Shown: positions 37,061-45,093 of the stretch, piece by piece
Layout: each line of letters opens with the position of its first letter
Numbering within the stretch: the stretch's first letter is position 1
Source of the DNA: Acinetobacter shaoyimingii
GTDB taxonomy: Bacteria; Pseudomonadota; Gammaproteobacteria; Pseudomonadales; Moraxellaceae
Assembly: GCF_011578045.1 (NCBI RefSeq)
Contig: NZ_CP049801.1
Span: 2,728,001-2,792,000, forward strand
Direction: 5' to 3'
DNA length: 64,000 bases
Program-made: the position numbers and the translations under genes
The notes under the pieces: generated by a model
What the model was told of the DNA's origin: nothing
Seen by the model: only the letters and a program-made list of their open reading frames with translations
Databases searched by the model: none

Positions 37061-37354
37061 ATGAATAAATTGATTGCTTTGATCTTTGCTTTAAGCCTCT
37101 CTACATTGAGTTATGCTATTGAAACGACCAGTTTTAAAACGGGCACGGGACAGACGCTTGCCATTGGAGATAGTTTAAATGACCTCATCAAACGAATTGC
37201 TCAATCTCCTGATGCACTCAGAACCGTCACCTTAAATCATGGGGGTAAAGAGCGCTCCGCCATCATCTATGATTATTCTATTGGACAGGTGATTTATACA
37301 ATTACGGTGCTAGATGAACGTATTATTAAAATTGAATGGCACAATAAATCTTAA
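37061..37354 (+). CDS. Small exported protein, DUF2845-like
   Basis: 97 residues from the ATG at 37061 (MNKLIALIF), which gives a clean signal peptide ending LSYA. An earlier ATG at 37040 would put seven polar residues ahead of it. The mature part has the pattern TLAIGDSLNDLIKRI ... SAIIYDYSIGQVIYTITVLDERIIKIEW. This resembles DUF2845 or SmpA-like small periplasmic domains in which a Gly-Asp turn is followed by a helix and three strands. The family call is tentative. A terminator follows. Confidence 0.55.
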   Translation: MNKLIALIFALSLSTLSYAIETTSFKTGTGQTLAIGDSLNDLIKRIAQSPDALRTVTLNHGGKERSAIIYDYSIGQVIYTITVLDERIIKIEWHNKS

Positions 37355-37404
37355 ACCCAATCTATTTTAATGATCTCATTTAAACTTAATCTGTTAACGC
37401 CAAT

Positions 37405-37435
37405 AAAAAAAGAGCCCTATTTATGACTCTTTTTT
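37405..37435 (+). terminator. Terminator after the DUF2845-like gene
   Basis: AAAAAAGAG pairs with CTCTTTTTT over a 12-base loop. The A run also allows function on the minus strand. Confidence 0.75.
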
Positions 37436-37583
37436 CGTGTTTAATTAATTTGGATTTAATCAGTAATCTAGATTTAAATAGTTGCCGTTTTTAAAATACC
37501 CATCATTATCTTGATTCAAATAACATGCGTTAAACTTGTAGTGTTAACCTGATCAATTAAAAAAATTGAGTTAAAAAATCTAA

Positions 37584-38063
37584 TCAAGTCTGATCACGCC
37601 CTTTACTCTTTAACTTGGTTATCGTTTCTGATGCTTTGGTTTTTAATGTCGATAATTTTTCATTGGCTTGAACTTTAAGCTCATCTAACTTGATAGATGC
37701 TTCACGTTTGATTTCACTGGCTTTATGTTTTGCTTCTTCGAGTTTAAGATTTGCATCAAGTTTGATTTGATCCAGTTTTTCCTTGGCAGTTGTTTTTGCT
37801 AGCTCAGTTTTGTCAGCGATAATTTCAATACGTTGATCAATCTTATTCTTCGTTACAGCTTTATCATCTTTTGCTTCGTGTTTTAAATCATTCAGTGCTT
37901 TTTCTGCTTCAAGTTTCTTTTCAGCAACAGTGTGTTGAACATCATTGGCAAGCTTTTCCGATTCCAATTTCGCTTTCTCAGCTTGGAATTCGATTTCATT
38001 TCCCACTGCCTGAGCTTTAGTTTTTACCTTGTCTTTTACATGATTTAAAGTATGCTCTGTCAT
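37584..38063 (-). CDS. Coiled-coil, LEA-like Lys/Glu/Ala-rich protein
   Basis: 159 residues with no signal or membrane segment. Almost the whole chain is a charged amphipathic helix with repeating K-A/L-E-x-x-K words (EAEKALNDLKHEAKDD, KEKLDQIKLDANLKLEEAK, KLDELKVQANEKLSTLKTKA). Composition and repeats recall LEA group 3 or apolipoprotein-like proteins linked to desiccation and osmotic stress. Acinetobacter is known for desiccation tolerance, so a protective role is plausible but not shown. It is monocistronic and convergent with the DUF2845-like gene. Confidence 0.65.
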   Translation of the reverse strand: MTEHTLNHVKDKVKTKAQAVGNEIEFQAEKAKLESEKLANDVQHTVAEKKLEAEKALNDLKHEAKDDKAVTKNKIDQRIEIIADKTELAKTTAKEKLDQIKLDANLKLEEAKHKASEIKREASIKLDELKVQANEKLSTLKTKASETITKLKSKGRDQT

Positions 38064-38230
38064 GATTATTCTCGCTCTATATTTGAATTGTCTTACAATA
38101 TTTATACTGCCATAATTTTCTTTTCACATAAAAAACAGCATATTTACACAAAGCACATACACGTTGTTTCGTTGACAACACTACTTACAAATCAGAAATT
38201 TAAGTTACAATTTTTATGAAAAATAATGCA

Positions 38231-38450
38231 ATGAATGAAGCGCTCAAAAATCATATCATCACAATTTGCGATGAAAAAATTGCAAAGAAAGGTGAAAATG
38301 TCGGACTGTCTTTTTATGCTTTTTTTTGCCAATAAAAATGATGATCCTGAAACCTTAATGCAAGTTGCAACATGGTGGATTCAGGAGCATCAATTGGATC
38401 ATTTTGAGAAAGCCATCAAAATTAAGCAGCTGATTCAAAATAAACCATAA
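38231..38450 (+). pseudogene. DUF6500-type gene split by one extra T
   Basis: From ATG 38231 the frame reads MNEALKNHIITICDEKIAKK and on to GLSFYAFF, then hits a run of eight T (38320-38327) and stops at 38333. Removing one T gives the continuous end ANKNDDPETLMQVATWW through KIKQLIQNKP*, a 72-residue protein with the family pattern I recall as DUF6500 (CDxKIAxKGxxVGLSFYAFFANKNDDP). The downstream half remains open in the next frame. The frameshift is therefore real in this sequence. Whether it is a mutation, a slippery phase-variable tract or a sequencing error cannot be told here. Confidence 0.8.
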
Positions 38451-38481
38451 GCTCAAGTTTATAAAAAAGAGCTTGAGCTTA
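38449..38481 (+). terminator. Hairpin after the DUF6500-type gene
   Basis: TAAGCTCAAG (38449-38458, covering the stop codon) pairs with CTTGAGCTTA (38472-38481). There is no T run on the right, so termination is uncertain. Confidence 0.45.
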
Positions 38482-38529
38482 GATAGCTATTCATCTATCG
38501 AAAGACTTTTTCCAATATTTTGAAAATGA

Positions 38530-39360
38530 TTAGGCACGAACGGTACTCATAAAACTGATGGCTGAAAATAACCAAATAAACAAAATAAAGCTACGCTCTT
38601 TGTTAAAGTGAATAACATCCGTGCCATGTAAAATATTATGGCGTGTCATGGTGACATTTGAGCTGTTATCCATTTTATAGGCATTAATTTCAGCAAAATA
38701 ACGATTTAACTCACATGCAATTTTTGATTTATGCCATAAGCTTTTAATTTCATTCCCCTTTAAACCAGGGACAATTTTATAGACATCGACAAACTTGGTG
38801 TCATTTTGCTTTAAATAACCTTGTGCAATAAGAACATCGGTCAACAAACCTTCCAATTGTGCATACAGCAACGGAATACAACCCGCATGACATTCAAGTT
38901 GATAGAGTTTGAAGGCTTCTTGAATCACAATGCGTCGCTGAGCTTTATGTTCACCAATGTCTAAAGCATCGAAAGCAGTCATGACTTGTGCTTGGAAATA
39001 GTCAGTATTGATGAGATCCAACAGATTAAAATGATCTAAATCCGTTTCATTTTGCAGAATCAATTTCCAAAAATGCATCAAATTCAGCGCATCATTGGCA
39101 AACTTGGCATCATTGGGTTGATCAAGCTCATCGATCAATACGTTAAAGTAAGGTTCGCTTTCAGAAAATGCGTTTAATCTTTTCAGCAAATAACCGTGCT
39201 CTGTTGCATTGAGTGAATTTAAAAATGCATTGGCCTCGGTCAAAATGATTTTACCCAATGGCTGAGTGGGTTCACGTTGAGGAATACGGGTGACTTCACG
39301 ATCAAATTCATCTTCCTCGAATTCATCTTCTTCAAAATCGTCAAAATTATCATTGATCAT
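38530..39360 (-). CDS. HEPN-like hypothetical protein with acidic N-terminus
   Basis: 276 residues. It starts with a very acidic segment (NDNFDDFEEDEFEEDEFD), then an all-helical body. Near the end, HAGCIPLLYAQLEGLLTDVL (about 160-178) is followed by TRHNILHGTD, in which Arg240 and His245 form an R-x4-H pair like the RNase/ligand motif of HEPN domains. A hydrophobic stretch (FILFIWLFSAISFM) closes the chain. The HEPN reading is inference from this motif and the helical pattern. The role is unknown. It is divergent from metG, with 170 bases between them. Confidence 0.6.
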   Translation of the reverse strand: MINDNFDDFEEDEFEEDEFDREVTRIPQREPTQPLGKIILTEANAFLNSLNATEHGYLLKRLNAFSESEPYFNVLIDELDQPNDAKFANDALNLMHFWKLILQNETDLDHFNLLDLINTDYFQAQVMTAFDALDIGEHKAQRRIVIQEAFKLYQLECHAGCIPLLYAQLEGLLTDVLIAQGYLKQNDTKFVDVYKIVPGLKGNEIKSLWHKSKIACELNRYFAEINAYKMDNSSNVTMTRHNILHGTDVIHFNKERSFILFIWLFSAISFMSTVRA

Positions 39361-39530
39361 GGTTGGTCGCTCATTTACATCGTTTTAGCCATGTATTATC
39401 GCTGTTATTTAAGCTCGAATATATATAAATCTACTTTTGAAAAGAATTCATTGATTAGATTGTGCAACTGCCATGCAAGTCATGTAAAATCATTCACCTT
39501 GCATAAAATACGAATGAGAGAGTTATATCC

Positions 39531-41588
39531 GTGCGTAATATCTTAGTCACTAACGCCCTTCCATACGCCAATGGTCCTATCCATATGGGACACCTACTCG
39601 GTTATATCCAAGCAGATATTTGGGTTCGTGCCATGCGTGCTATGGGTCATGATGTGACTTATGTATGTGCGGATGATGCTCACGGTACAGCAATCATGTT
39701 GCGTGCCGAAGCAAATGGCATTACGCCAGAAGAACAAATTGCCAATGTTCAAAAAGAACATATGCGTGATTTTGACGGTTTTGGTGTGCACTTCGATCAT
39801 TATGATTCGACCAACAGCGACACGAATAAAGCACGCTCGCAAGAGATTTATATCAAAAACCGTGAAGCAGGCAATATTGCAGTTCGCCCTGTCACGCAGT
39901 TATTTGATCCTGAAAAAAGCATGTTCTTATCGGATCGTTTCATTAAAGGCACATGCCCGAAATGTAAAGCGGAAGATCAATACGGCGACTCATGTGAAGT
40001 GTGCGGTACAACATATAACGCGACTGAATTGTTGAATCCAAAATCGACTTTAAGCGGTGCAACACCTGTTGAGAAATCTTCAGATCATTACTTCTTCAAA
40101 CTTCCGAATTTTGGTGAATACCTACAAAAATGGACACGTGATGAAGGTCGCCTGCCTGTATCAATTGCTAACAAGTTAGATGAATGGTTCGAAGCAGGTT
40201 TGAACGATTGGGACATCTCTCGTGATGCGCCTTATTTCGGTTTTGAAATTCCAGATGCGCCAAACAAATATTTCTATGTTTGGGTCGATGCACCAATTGG
40301 TTATATGTCGAGTTTTGAAAATTACATCAAAACCAAACGTCCAGAACTCAGCTTTGAAGATTATTGGAAAAAAGAATCTCAAAATGAGGTGTATCACTTC
40401 ATTGGTAAGGACATCGTGTATTTCCATGCATTGTTCTGGCCTGCAATGCTTGAAGGCGCAAACTACCGTACACCTACAGGTTTATTCGTCAATGGTTTCT
40501 TGACTGTGAATGGTCAGAAGATGTCGAAATCTCGTGGTACATTCATTAAAGCTGAAACGTATTTACAGCATTTAAACCCTGAATACTTACGTTACTACTT
40601 TGCTTCTAAACTTTCTGACAAAGTTGAAGATTCTGACTTAAACCTTGATGATTTCGTGCAGAAAGTGAATTCAGACCTTGTGGGTAAAGTGGTCAACATC
40701 GCAAGCCGTTGTGCGAAATTCATTAACACTAAATTTGATAACAAGTTAAGCGCAACATGTGCAGAGTCTGAGTTGGTGCAAAGCTTTATTGATGCAGGTG
40801 ATTCAATCGCCAAAGCTTATGAAGCACGTGAATTCTCTACAGCGATTCGTGAAATTATGGCGCTTGCTGACCGTGCGAATCAGTACATCGATGAGAAAAA
40901 ACCTTGGGCTTTGGCGAAAGTTGAAGGCGAAGAACAACAAGTCCATGACGTATGTTCTGTGGGTATTAACTTGTTCCGTCAATTGGCGGTTTACCTTGCA
41001 CCTGTATTGCCTACATTGGCAGAGCAAGTTCAAGCATTCTTACAGTTAGAGAGCTTTAACTTTGAATCTCGTAAGCAAATTTTAGTTGGTCATGAAATTG
41101 CATTGTTCCAACCTTTAATGCAACGTGTTGACCCGAAAGCAGTTGCTGCAATGGTGGATGCTTCTAAAGATTCTTTAGCTGCCCCTGCTGAAGCACCTAA
41201 AGCGGAAAAGAAAAAAGAAAAAGCCAAAGAGAAGAAAGCTGAGCCTAAAGTTGGGGAAGCTGAAATCATTAATATTGATGATTTTATGAAAGTTGACCTA
41301 CGTGTGGCAGAAGTTTTAGACGCTACTACGGTTGAAGGTTCTGACAAGCTTTTACAACTCACTTTAAATGTTGGTGAAGCTGAACCACGTAACGTGTTTA
41401 GCGGTATTCGTGAGTTCTACCAACCTGAAGACTTAAAAGGTAAATTGGTGGTGATGGTGGCGAACCTTGCACCACGTAAGATGCGTTTTGGGATTTCAAA
41501 CGGCATGGTTTTAGCTGCAGGTAATGGCGATGGCGTTTGGGTGATTTCACCTGAAACTGGTGCAAAACCGGGTGATAAAGTGTCTTAA
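39531..41588 (+). CDS. metG: Methionyl-tRNA synthetase (GTG start)
   Basis: 685 residues, starting at GTG 39531 with GAGAG about 10 bases upstream; no in-frame ATG precedes the conserved [14 protein letters not shown] (HIGH motif, about 8-21). The zinc knuckle [18 protein letters not shown] is at about 143-160 and the KMSKS loop ([10 protein letters not shown]) at about 328-337, followed by the anticodon-binding helical domain. A Lys/Ala/Glu-rich linker (about 550-575) leads to the C-terminal EMAP/Trbp111-like tRNA-binding domain ([14 protein letters not shown]), which also dimerises the enzyme. It charges initiator and elongator tRNA-Met. Confidence 0.98.
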   Translation: MRNILVTNALPYANGPIHMGHLLGYIQADIWVRAMRAMGHDVTYVCADDAHGTAIMLRAEANGITPEEQIANVQKEHMRDFDGFGVHFDHYDSTNSDTNKARSQEIYIKNREAGNIAVRPVTQLFDPEKSMFLSDRFIKGTCPKCKAEDQYGDSCEVCGTTYNATELLNPKSTLSGATPVEKSSDHYFFKLPNFGEYLQKWTRDEGRLPVSIANKLDEWFEAGLNDWDISRDAPYFGFEIPDAPNKYFYVWVDAPIGYMSSFENYIKTKRPELSFEDYWKKESQNEVYHFIGKDIVYFHALFWPAMLEGANYRTPTGLFVNGFLTVNGQKMSKSRGTFIKAETYLQHLNPEYLRYYFASKLSDKVEDSDLNLDDFVQKVNSDLVGKVVNIASRCAKFINTKFDNKLSATCAESELVQSFIDAGDSIAKAYEAREFSTAIREIMALADRANQYIDEKKPWALAKVEGEEQQVHDVCSVGINLFRQLAVYLAPVLPTLAEQVQAFLQLESFNFESRKQILVGHEIALFQPLMQRVDPKAVAAMVDASKDSLAAPAEAPKAEKKKEKAKEKKAEPKVGEAEIINIDDFMKVDLRVAEVLDATTVEGSDKLLQLTLNVGEAEPRNVFSGIREFYQPEDLKGKLVVMVANLAPRKMRFGISNGMVLAAGNGDGVWVISPETGAKPGDKVS

Positions 41589-41608
41589 GATTTAAAACCT
41601 TAAATAAG

Positions 41609-41639
41609 AAAAAGCCTCTACGTTGTAGGGGCTTTTTTA
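41609..41639 (+). terminator. Terminator after metG
   Basis: AAAGCCTCTAC pairs with GTAGGGGCTTT (one G-T pair) around GTT, followed by T. Confidence 0.9.
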
Positions 41640-41651
41640 TACTTTTATGTT

Positions 41652-41687
41652 CCCTCTCCTTTTTTGAAGGAGAGGGTTAGGGAGAGG
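41652..41687. repeat. CCCTCTCC/GGAGAGGG intergenic repeat, copy 2
   Basis: CCCTCTCCTT (41652-41661) and AAGGAGAGGG (41667-41676) form a perfect 10-bp hairpin. A third word, GGGAGAGG, follows at 41680-41687. The same words bracket 3278-3353. Confidence 0.75.
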
Positions 41688-41750
41688 ATTTATTAAATCA
41701 CTGCCTCATTGTAGCTTTATGAAAATTAGTTTCTTTGTGTTGGCATTGCC

Positions 41751-41849
41751 TTACTTTTGAAAGATCAAAAGTAACAAAAATCTACTGTTCACTTGATGAT
41801 ACGTCCCTGTACCACAAGTGAACGGCGACATCCATGTCGCCTTCTCACT
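41751..41849. repeat. Three consecutive perfect hairpins, probable dispersed structured element
   Basis: TTACTTTTGA/TCAAAAGTAA (41751-41774), GTTCACTTG/CAAGTGAAC (41787-41823) and GGCGACAT/ATGTCGCC (41824-41841) stand one after another. The third can also extend by AGTGA/TCACT into 41849, which would break the second. No open frame covers it. I recall similar segments between genes of other Acinetobacter, but cannot confirm that here. The gene-free stretch 41589-41940 thus holds the metG terminator, the CCCTCTCC repeat and this element. Confidence 0.65.
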
Positions 41850-41940
41850 AAATTAATTACATCTTGAAATTCTACTTTTAATAATCGTAGCAAAGCAGAT
41901 ATTTAGAAAATTTCTTTTATTTTGATGTTATTAGAATAAC

Positions 41941-42996
41941 TTATTTCAGCTTAAATAAAGAAACTTGAGTAGCAAGATTTAAATATTCATATGCTACCGC
42001 TGTTTTCTGTGCAAAATTTTTGTCACAAGTAATTAAATACTCACAAAAGCAACCATAAGATGCATGTGACATATCACTAAAAGATGCAATAAAACGTTTT
42101 TCCTTATGTAAATCTTCATCCTGATAATATCCAATCAAATTCAGCATGTTATAAATTTTATTTACTTTTTGAAATAAATAGGTCTTTTTATTATCTTGAT
42201 CTTTTAATTGGAAAAACTCGTCTAACTCAATATTTTTTAATTCTGAATTACCATCTTGAATTAAGTCCCATATTTTTTCCAACGCATTTGGAAATTTAAT
42301 TTTTTGTAAATTATCATGATTAATCCTCAATTTCTCTCTGAGTTCTTTATGCGCAGGTTGATTCTTATTTGATTCCGCTAAATGCTTTGTAGAAATTTGA
42401 ACATGTGACAAATATTTATCTCGTTGTTTTTGTAATTTTGGAATTTCGACGTTATATTTTTCTATTTGTGATAAAAGATAATCATCTTTATATGCTCTAT
42501 TCTCTAAATGACTTAAAGATCGTTCTAGGAATTGTAATAAATCATCCAAAGCTTCAATTTGTTCAGTTTTAAAACCTTCAAAATCTTTAACACCACCATA
42601 TAGAGCAAATAAATTCTTAATGGATGGCTCAGTGAATTTTTTTAAATAAATATTCTGAATATAATTGTTAAAATGAACATATGGCTCATCCCAAGATCTA
42701 AAAAGATTATTCGTTTGAACTCCATCTTTGTCTGTAGTCAACTCAATGTAATGTGCATTCAATTCTTTTAAGATATCTAGAAACTCAATGCCGTATTTAC
42801 TACTTTTGCCATTCCTAACCGATCTATAAATTTCTTCTAGAGTTATAGGTGAATAAACGGTTTGCACTTCTTCCTGCAAGTATCTGAAAAAATATGAATC
42901 TTTTTTAAGTAAAGGTTTTTCTTTATATTCACTAAATAAATCTAAAATATTTTGATCTAAATAAGCTAAAGGTTTTCCTGAATATTCTTCTGTCAT
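41941..42996 (-). CDS. Orphan PIN-like nuclease with long helical insert
   Basis: 351 residues, no signal peptide. The ends resemble a PIN domain: Asp14 in AYLDQNILDLF, Glu54/Glu55 in SPITLEEIYRS, Asp308 in SFSDMSHASYGC and Asp325 in LITCDKNFAQKT. Together these make the usual acidic set of a metal-dependent RNase. Between about 60 and 290 lies a charged helical, partly coiled-coil insert instead of the short PIN middle. No antitoxin-like partner is next to it, and its AT content is higher than that of metG. A G8 run (minus strand) precedes the ATG by eight bases in the Shine-Dalgarno position. PIN assignment is inference from motif spacing. Confidence 0.6.
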   Translation of the reverse strand: MTEEYSGKPLAYLDQNILDLFSEYKEKPLLKKDSYFFRYLQEEVQTVYSPITLEEIYRSVRNGKSSKYGIEFLDILKELNAHYIELTTDKDGVQTNNLFRSWDEPYVHFNNYIQNIYLKKFTEPSIKNLFALYGGVKDFEGFKTEQIEALDDLLQFLERSLSHLENRAYKDDYLLSQIEKYNVEIPKLQKQRDKYLSHVQISTKHLAESNKNQPAHKELREKLRINHDNLQKIKFPNALEKIWDLIQDGNSELKNIELDEFFQLKDQDNKKTYLFQKVNKIYNMLNLIGYYQDEDLHKEKRFIASFSDMSHASYGCFCEYLITCDKNFAQKTAVAYEYLNLATQVSLFKLK

Positions 42997-43004
42997 TAAA
43001 TTAT

Positions 43005-43012
43005 CCCCCCCC
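43005..43012 (-). promoter_or_regulatory. G8 homopolymer in the Shine-Dalgarno position of the PIN-like gene
   Basis: Eight C on the plus strand are eight G in the transcript, ending eight bases before the ATG at 42996. The tract is long enough to slip and would alter ribosome-site spacing without touching the reading frame. Confidence 0.6.
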
Positions 43013-43148
43013 GAAAATATAAGTATTATGTTTTCCTAGTCACTAGATCAACAAATTTGTGATAAATCACCTAAATAGCATTGACTCTACCCACAAACCC
43101 TTATAGCTTGAAAATGAGTTTCATTACCAAAAATAAAGGTATCTCCCC

Positions 43149-43847
43149 ATGAAAAAGACAACTTCACTCGGTTTAGCATTTGCAATGACGGCGACATTCA
43201 GCATGACCGCAATGGCTGAATTCAAACAAAATCCACTCCCATACAGCACTGATGCACTAGAACCATCTATCGACAAAACCACCATGGAAATTCACTATGG
43301 TAAACACCACAAAACCTATGTCGACAACTTAAACGGACAAATCAAAACCTATCCTGAGTTAGACAAACTCAAAATTGAAGACGTCCAAAAGCAAATCTCA
43401 AAATACAACACAGCCGTTCGTAACAACGGTGGCGGTCATTACAACCACACCTTCTTTTGGGACAGCCTTGCACCAAGTGCAAAATCGGGCAAACCAAGTG
43501 CAACCCTATTGAAAAAAATCAATCAAGATTTTGGTTCATTAGACCAGTTCAAAACTAAATTCAATGAAGCAGCGACTGGACGTTTTGGTTCAGGTTGGGC
43601 GTGGCTCATCTTAACGCCTGAAGGCAAATTGGCAATTACCTCTACAGCAAACCAAGACAATCCACTCATGGATGTTGCAGAAACCAAAGGTACGCCATTA
43701 CTTGGTTTAGATGTGTGGGAACATGCTTATTATCTTAAATACCAAAACAAACGTGCTGACTACACCAAAGCCTTTTGGAATGTGGTGAATTGGAACAAAG
43801 TCAATGAACGTTATACGCAAGCGTTAAAAGTTCCAAAAGCCAAATAA
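43149..43847 (+). CDS. Exported Mn-type superoxide dismutase
   Basis: 232 residues. A signal peptide (about 1-23, SMTAMA-E) precedes a complete Fe/Mn SOD. Metal ligands by family position are His49 (EIHYGKHH), His100 (GHYNHTFFW), Asp188 and His192 (LDVWEHAYY). The GGGH and Gln169 (ANQDNP) features are those of Mn-type enzymes. It converts superoxide to peroxide and oxygen, here apparently in the periplasm, where Gram-negative bacteria more often use Cu/Zn enzymes. AAGG lies 10 bases before the ATG. A weak hairpin follows at 43890-43924. Confidence 0.92.
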   Translation: MKKTTSLGLAFAMTATFSMTAMAEFKQNPLPYSTDALEPSIDKTTMEIHYGKHHKTYVDNLNGQIKTYPELDKLKIEDVQKQISKYNTAVRNNGGGHYNHTFFWDSLAPSAKSGKPSATLLKKINQDFGSLDQFKTKFNEAATGRFGSGWAWLILTPEGKLAITSTANQDNPLMDVAETKGTPLLGLDVWEHAYYLKYQNKRADYTKAFWNVVNWNKVNERYTQALKVPKAK

Positions 43848-43889
43848 TGAAAACCTAGGTAATCAAAAGTGTAATAACACAAGTTAAAT

Positions 43890-43924
43890 AAATCCCATAC
43901 TCTGCCCGTCAGGGTATGGATTTA
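43890..43924 (+). terminator. Possible terminator after the SOD gene
   Basis: AAATCCCATACTCTG pairs with CAGGGTATGGATTT with one bulge around CCCGT. The T run after it is short and interrupted. Confidence 0.5.
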
Positions 43925-44049
43925 CTTTGAATCCCCCACTTGCACGCGCCCCCATATAAAAATGATCTATACACATCTGAAATGTTGATAGGCTCATTGT
44001 CAAAATCATGCTAAAAATAAATCAATATTGGACATTAAAAGAACATCGC

Positions 44050-45021
44050 ATGAAAAAATTAATATTTCCTTTAGCAAGTCTCGTTTTCATCAGTCTTGCA
44101 AATATAGCTCAAGCTGAATCTATTCCACAAACTGTAGAACAGCAAAAACAAGTCGCAGGTTTTTACCAGCAAAACTTGGGCAATGTACAAATTACGGCAT
44201 TACTCGATGGCACAAATTTTATGTCGCCAAAGCTGTTTAAAGACATTCCTCAGGCAAAAGTCACTGAAATTTTAAAGAAATATCATGCTGACCAAGCCAA
44301 AGGCATTCAAACTTCAGTCAATGCATTCTTGGTCAATAATGGCACAAACCTGACTTTGGTCGACAGTGGCACAGCCGATTGTTTTGGCGCGCATTTGGGT
44401 TCAGTGGTGAAAAATTTAAAAGCCTCAGGTTATGCACCTGAACAAGTGAACACCATTTTACTCACCCATTTACACCCAGATCATTCATGCGGTATTAGCA
44501 AAAATGGCGTAGCTAATTTCCCAAATGCAACGGTTTATGTTTCCGAAGCAGAAGCGAATTACTGGCTCGATCCGATGCAATTAAAATCTATTCCTAAAGA
44601 CAAACAAGCCAATTACGCAGGCACAGTAGAAAAAATTAAAACGGCGCTTGAACCTTATCAGGCGAAAAAGCGTTTCAAGACCTTTAAATTAGGCGATAAA
44701 GTCAATGGGTTTGAAGTGATTCAAACTGCGGGTCATACACCTGGGCACTATAGTTATAAACTGAAAACAGCCGATCAGGATGTGGTATTTATTGGTGATA
44801 TTGTGCATTCGCATACTGTTCAGTTTGACCGCCCAGAAACAGCGATTGACTATGATATTGATCCTAAAACAGCGGTTCAAACGCGTTTAAAACAGTTTGC
44901 AGATTATGCAAAAAATGGGCAATTGATTGCTGCGCCACATTTACCTTTCCCTGGTATTGGTTATATTCATTCAAATGGAAAAGACAGTTATCAATGGATT
45001 CCTGTACATTTTAAGGATTGA
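44050..45021 (+). CDS. Exported metallo-beta-lactamase-fold hydrolase
   Basis: 323 residues from the ATG at 44050 (MKKLIFPLA), which gives a signal peptide ending AQA. A longer frame from 44008 would put 14 polar residues before it. The zinc motif is LLTHLHPDHSCGI (HxHxDH). A further His in TAGHTPGHYSYKL, an Asp in VFIGDIVHSH and a His in AAPHLPFPG complete the usual binuclear site. The family covers lactonases, sulfatases and other hydrolases; the substrate is unknown. It is not a classical class B beta-lactamase by these motifs. It ends in a hairpin shared with the convergent gene. Confidence 0.85.
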   Translation: MKKLIFPLASLVFISLANIAQAESIPQTVEQQKQVAGFYQQNLGNVQITALLDGTNFMSPKLFKDIPQAKVTEILKKYHADQAKGIQTSVNAFLVNNGTNLTLVDSGTADCFGAHLGSVVKNLKASGYAPEQVNTILLTHLHPDHSCGISKNGVANFPNATVYVSEAEANYWLDPMQLKSIPKDKQANYAGTVEKIKTALEPYQAKKRFKTFKLGDKVNGFEVIQTAGHTPGHYSYKLKTADQDVVFIGDIVHSHTVQFDRPETAIDYDIDPKTAVQTRLKQFADYAKNGQLIAAPHLPFPGIGYIHSNGKDSYQWIPVHFKD

Positions 45022-45053
45022 TCTATATTCCAAATCAGCGTATTCAAAAAATA

Positions 45054-45076
45054 AGGAGCAACCTTTGATTGCTCCT
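45054..45076. terminator. Bidirectional hairpin between the MBL-fold gene and the lipocalin-like gene
   Basis: AGGAGCAA (45054-45061) pairs with TTGCTCCT (45069-45076). A-rich sequence lies on the left and T-rich sequence on the right. Confidence 0.65.
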
Positions 45077-45093
45077 ATTTACTTTAAATGAAA

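Noticed and set aside
41941-42996. Toxin-antitoxin module at the PIN-like gene
   Set aside because: No small antitoxin-like frame lies within several hundred bases on either side, and the protein is far larger than VapC toxins.
44050-45021. Class B beta-lactamase resistance gene
   Set aside because: The HxHxDH site is generic to the fold, and the surrounding words are those of lactonase-like hydrolases, so a resistance call is not supported.
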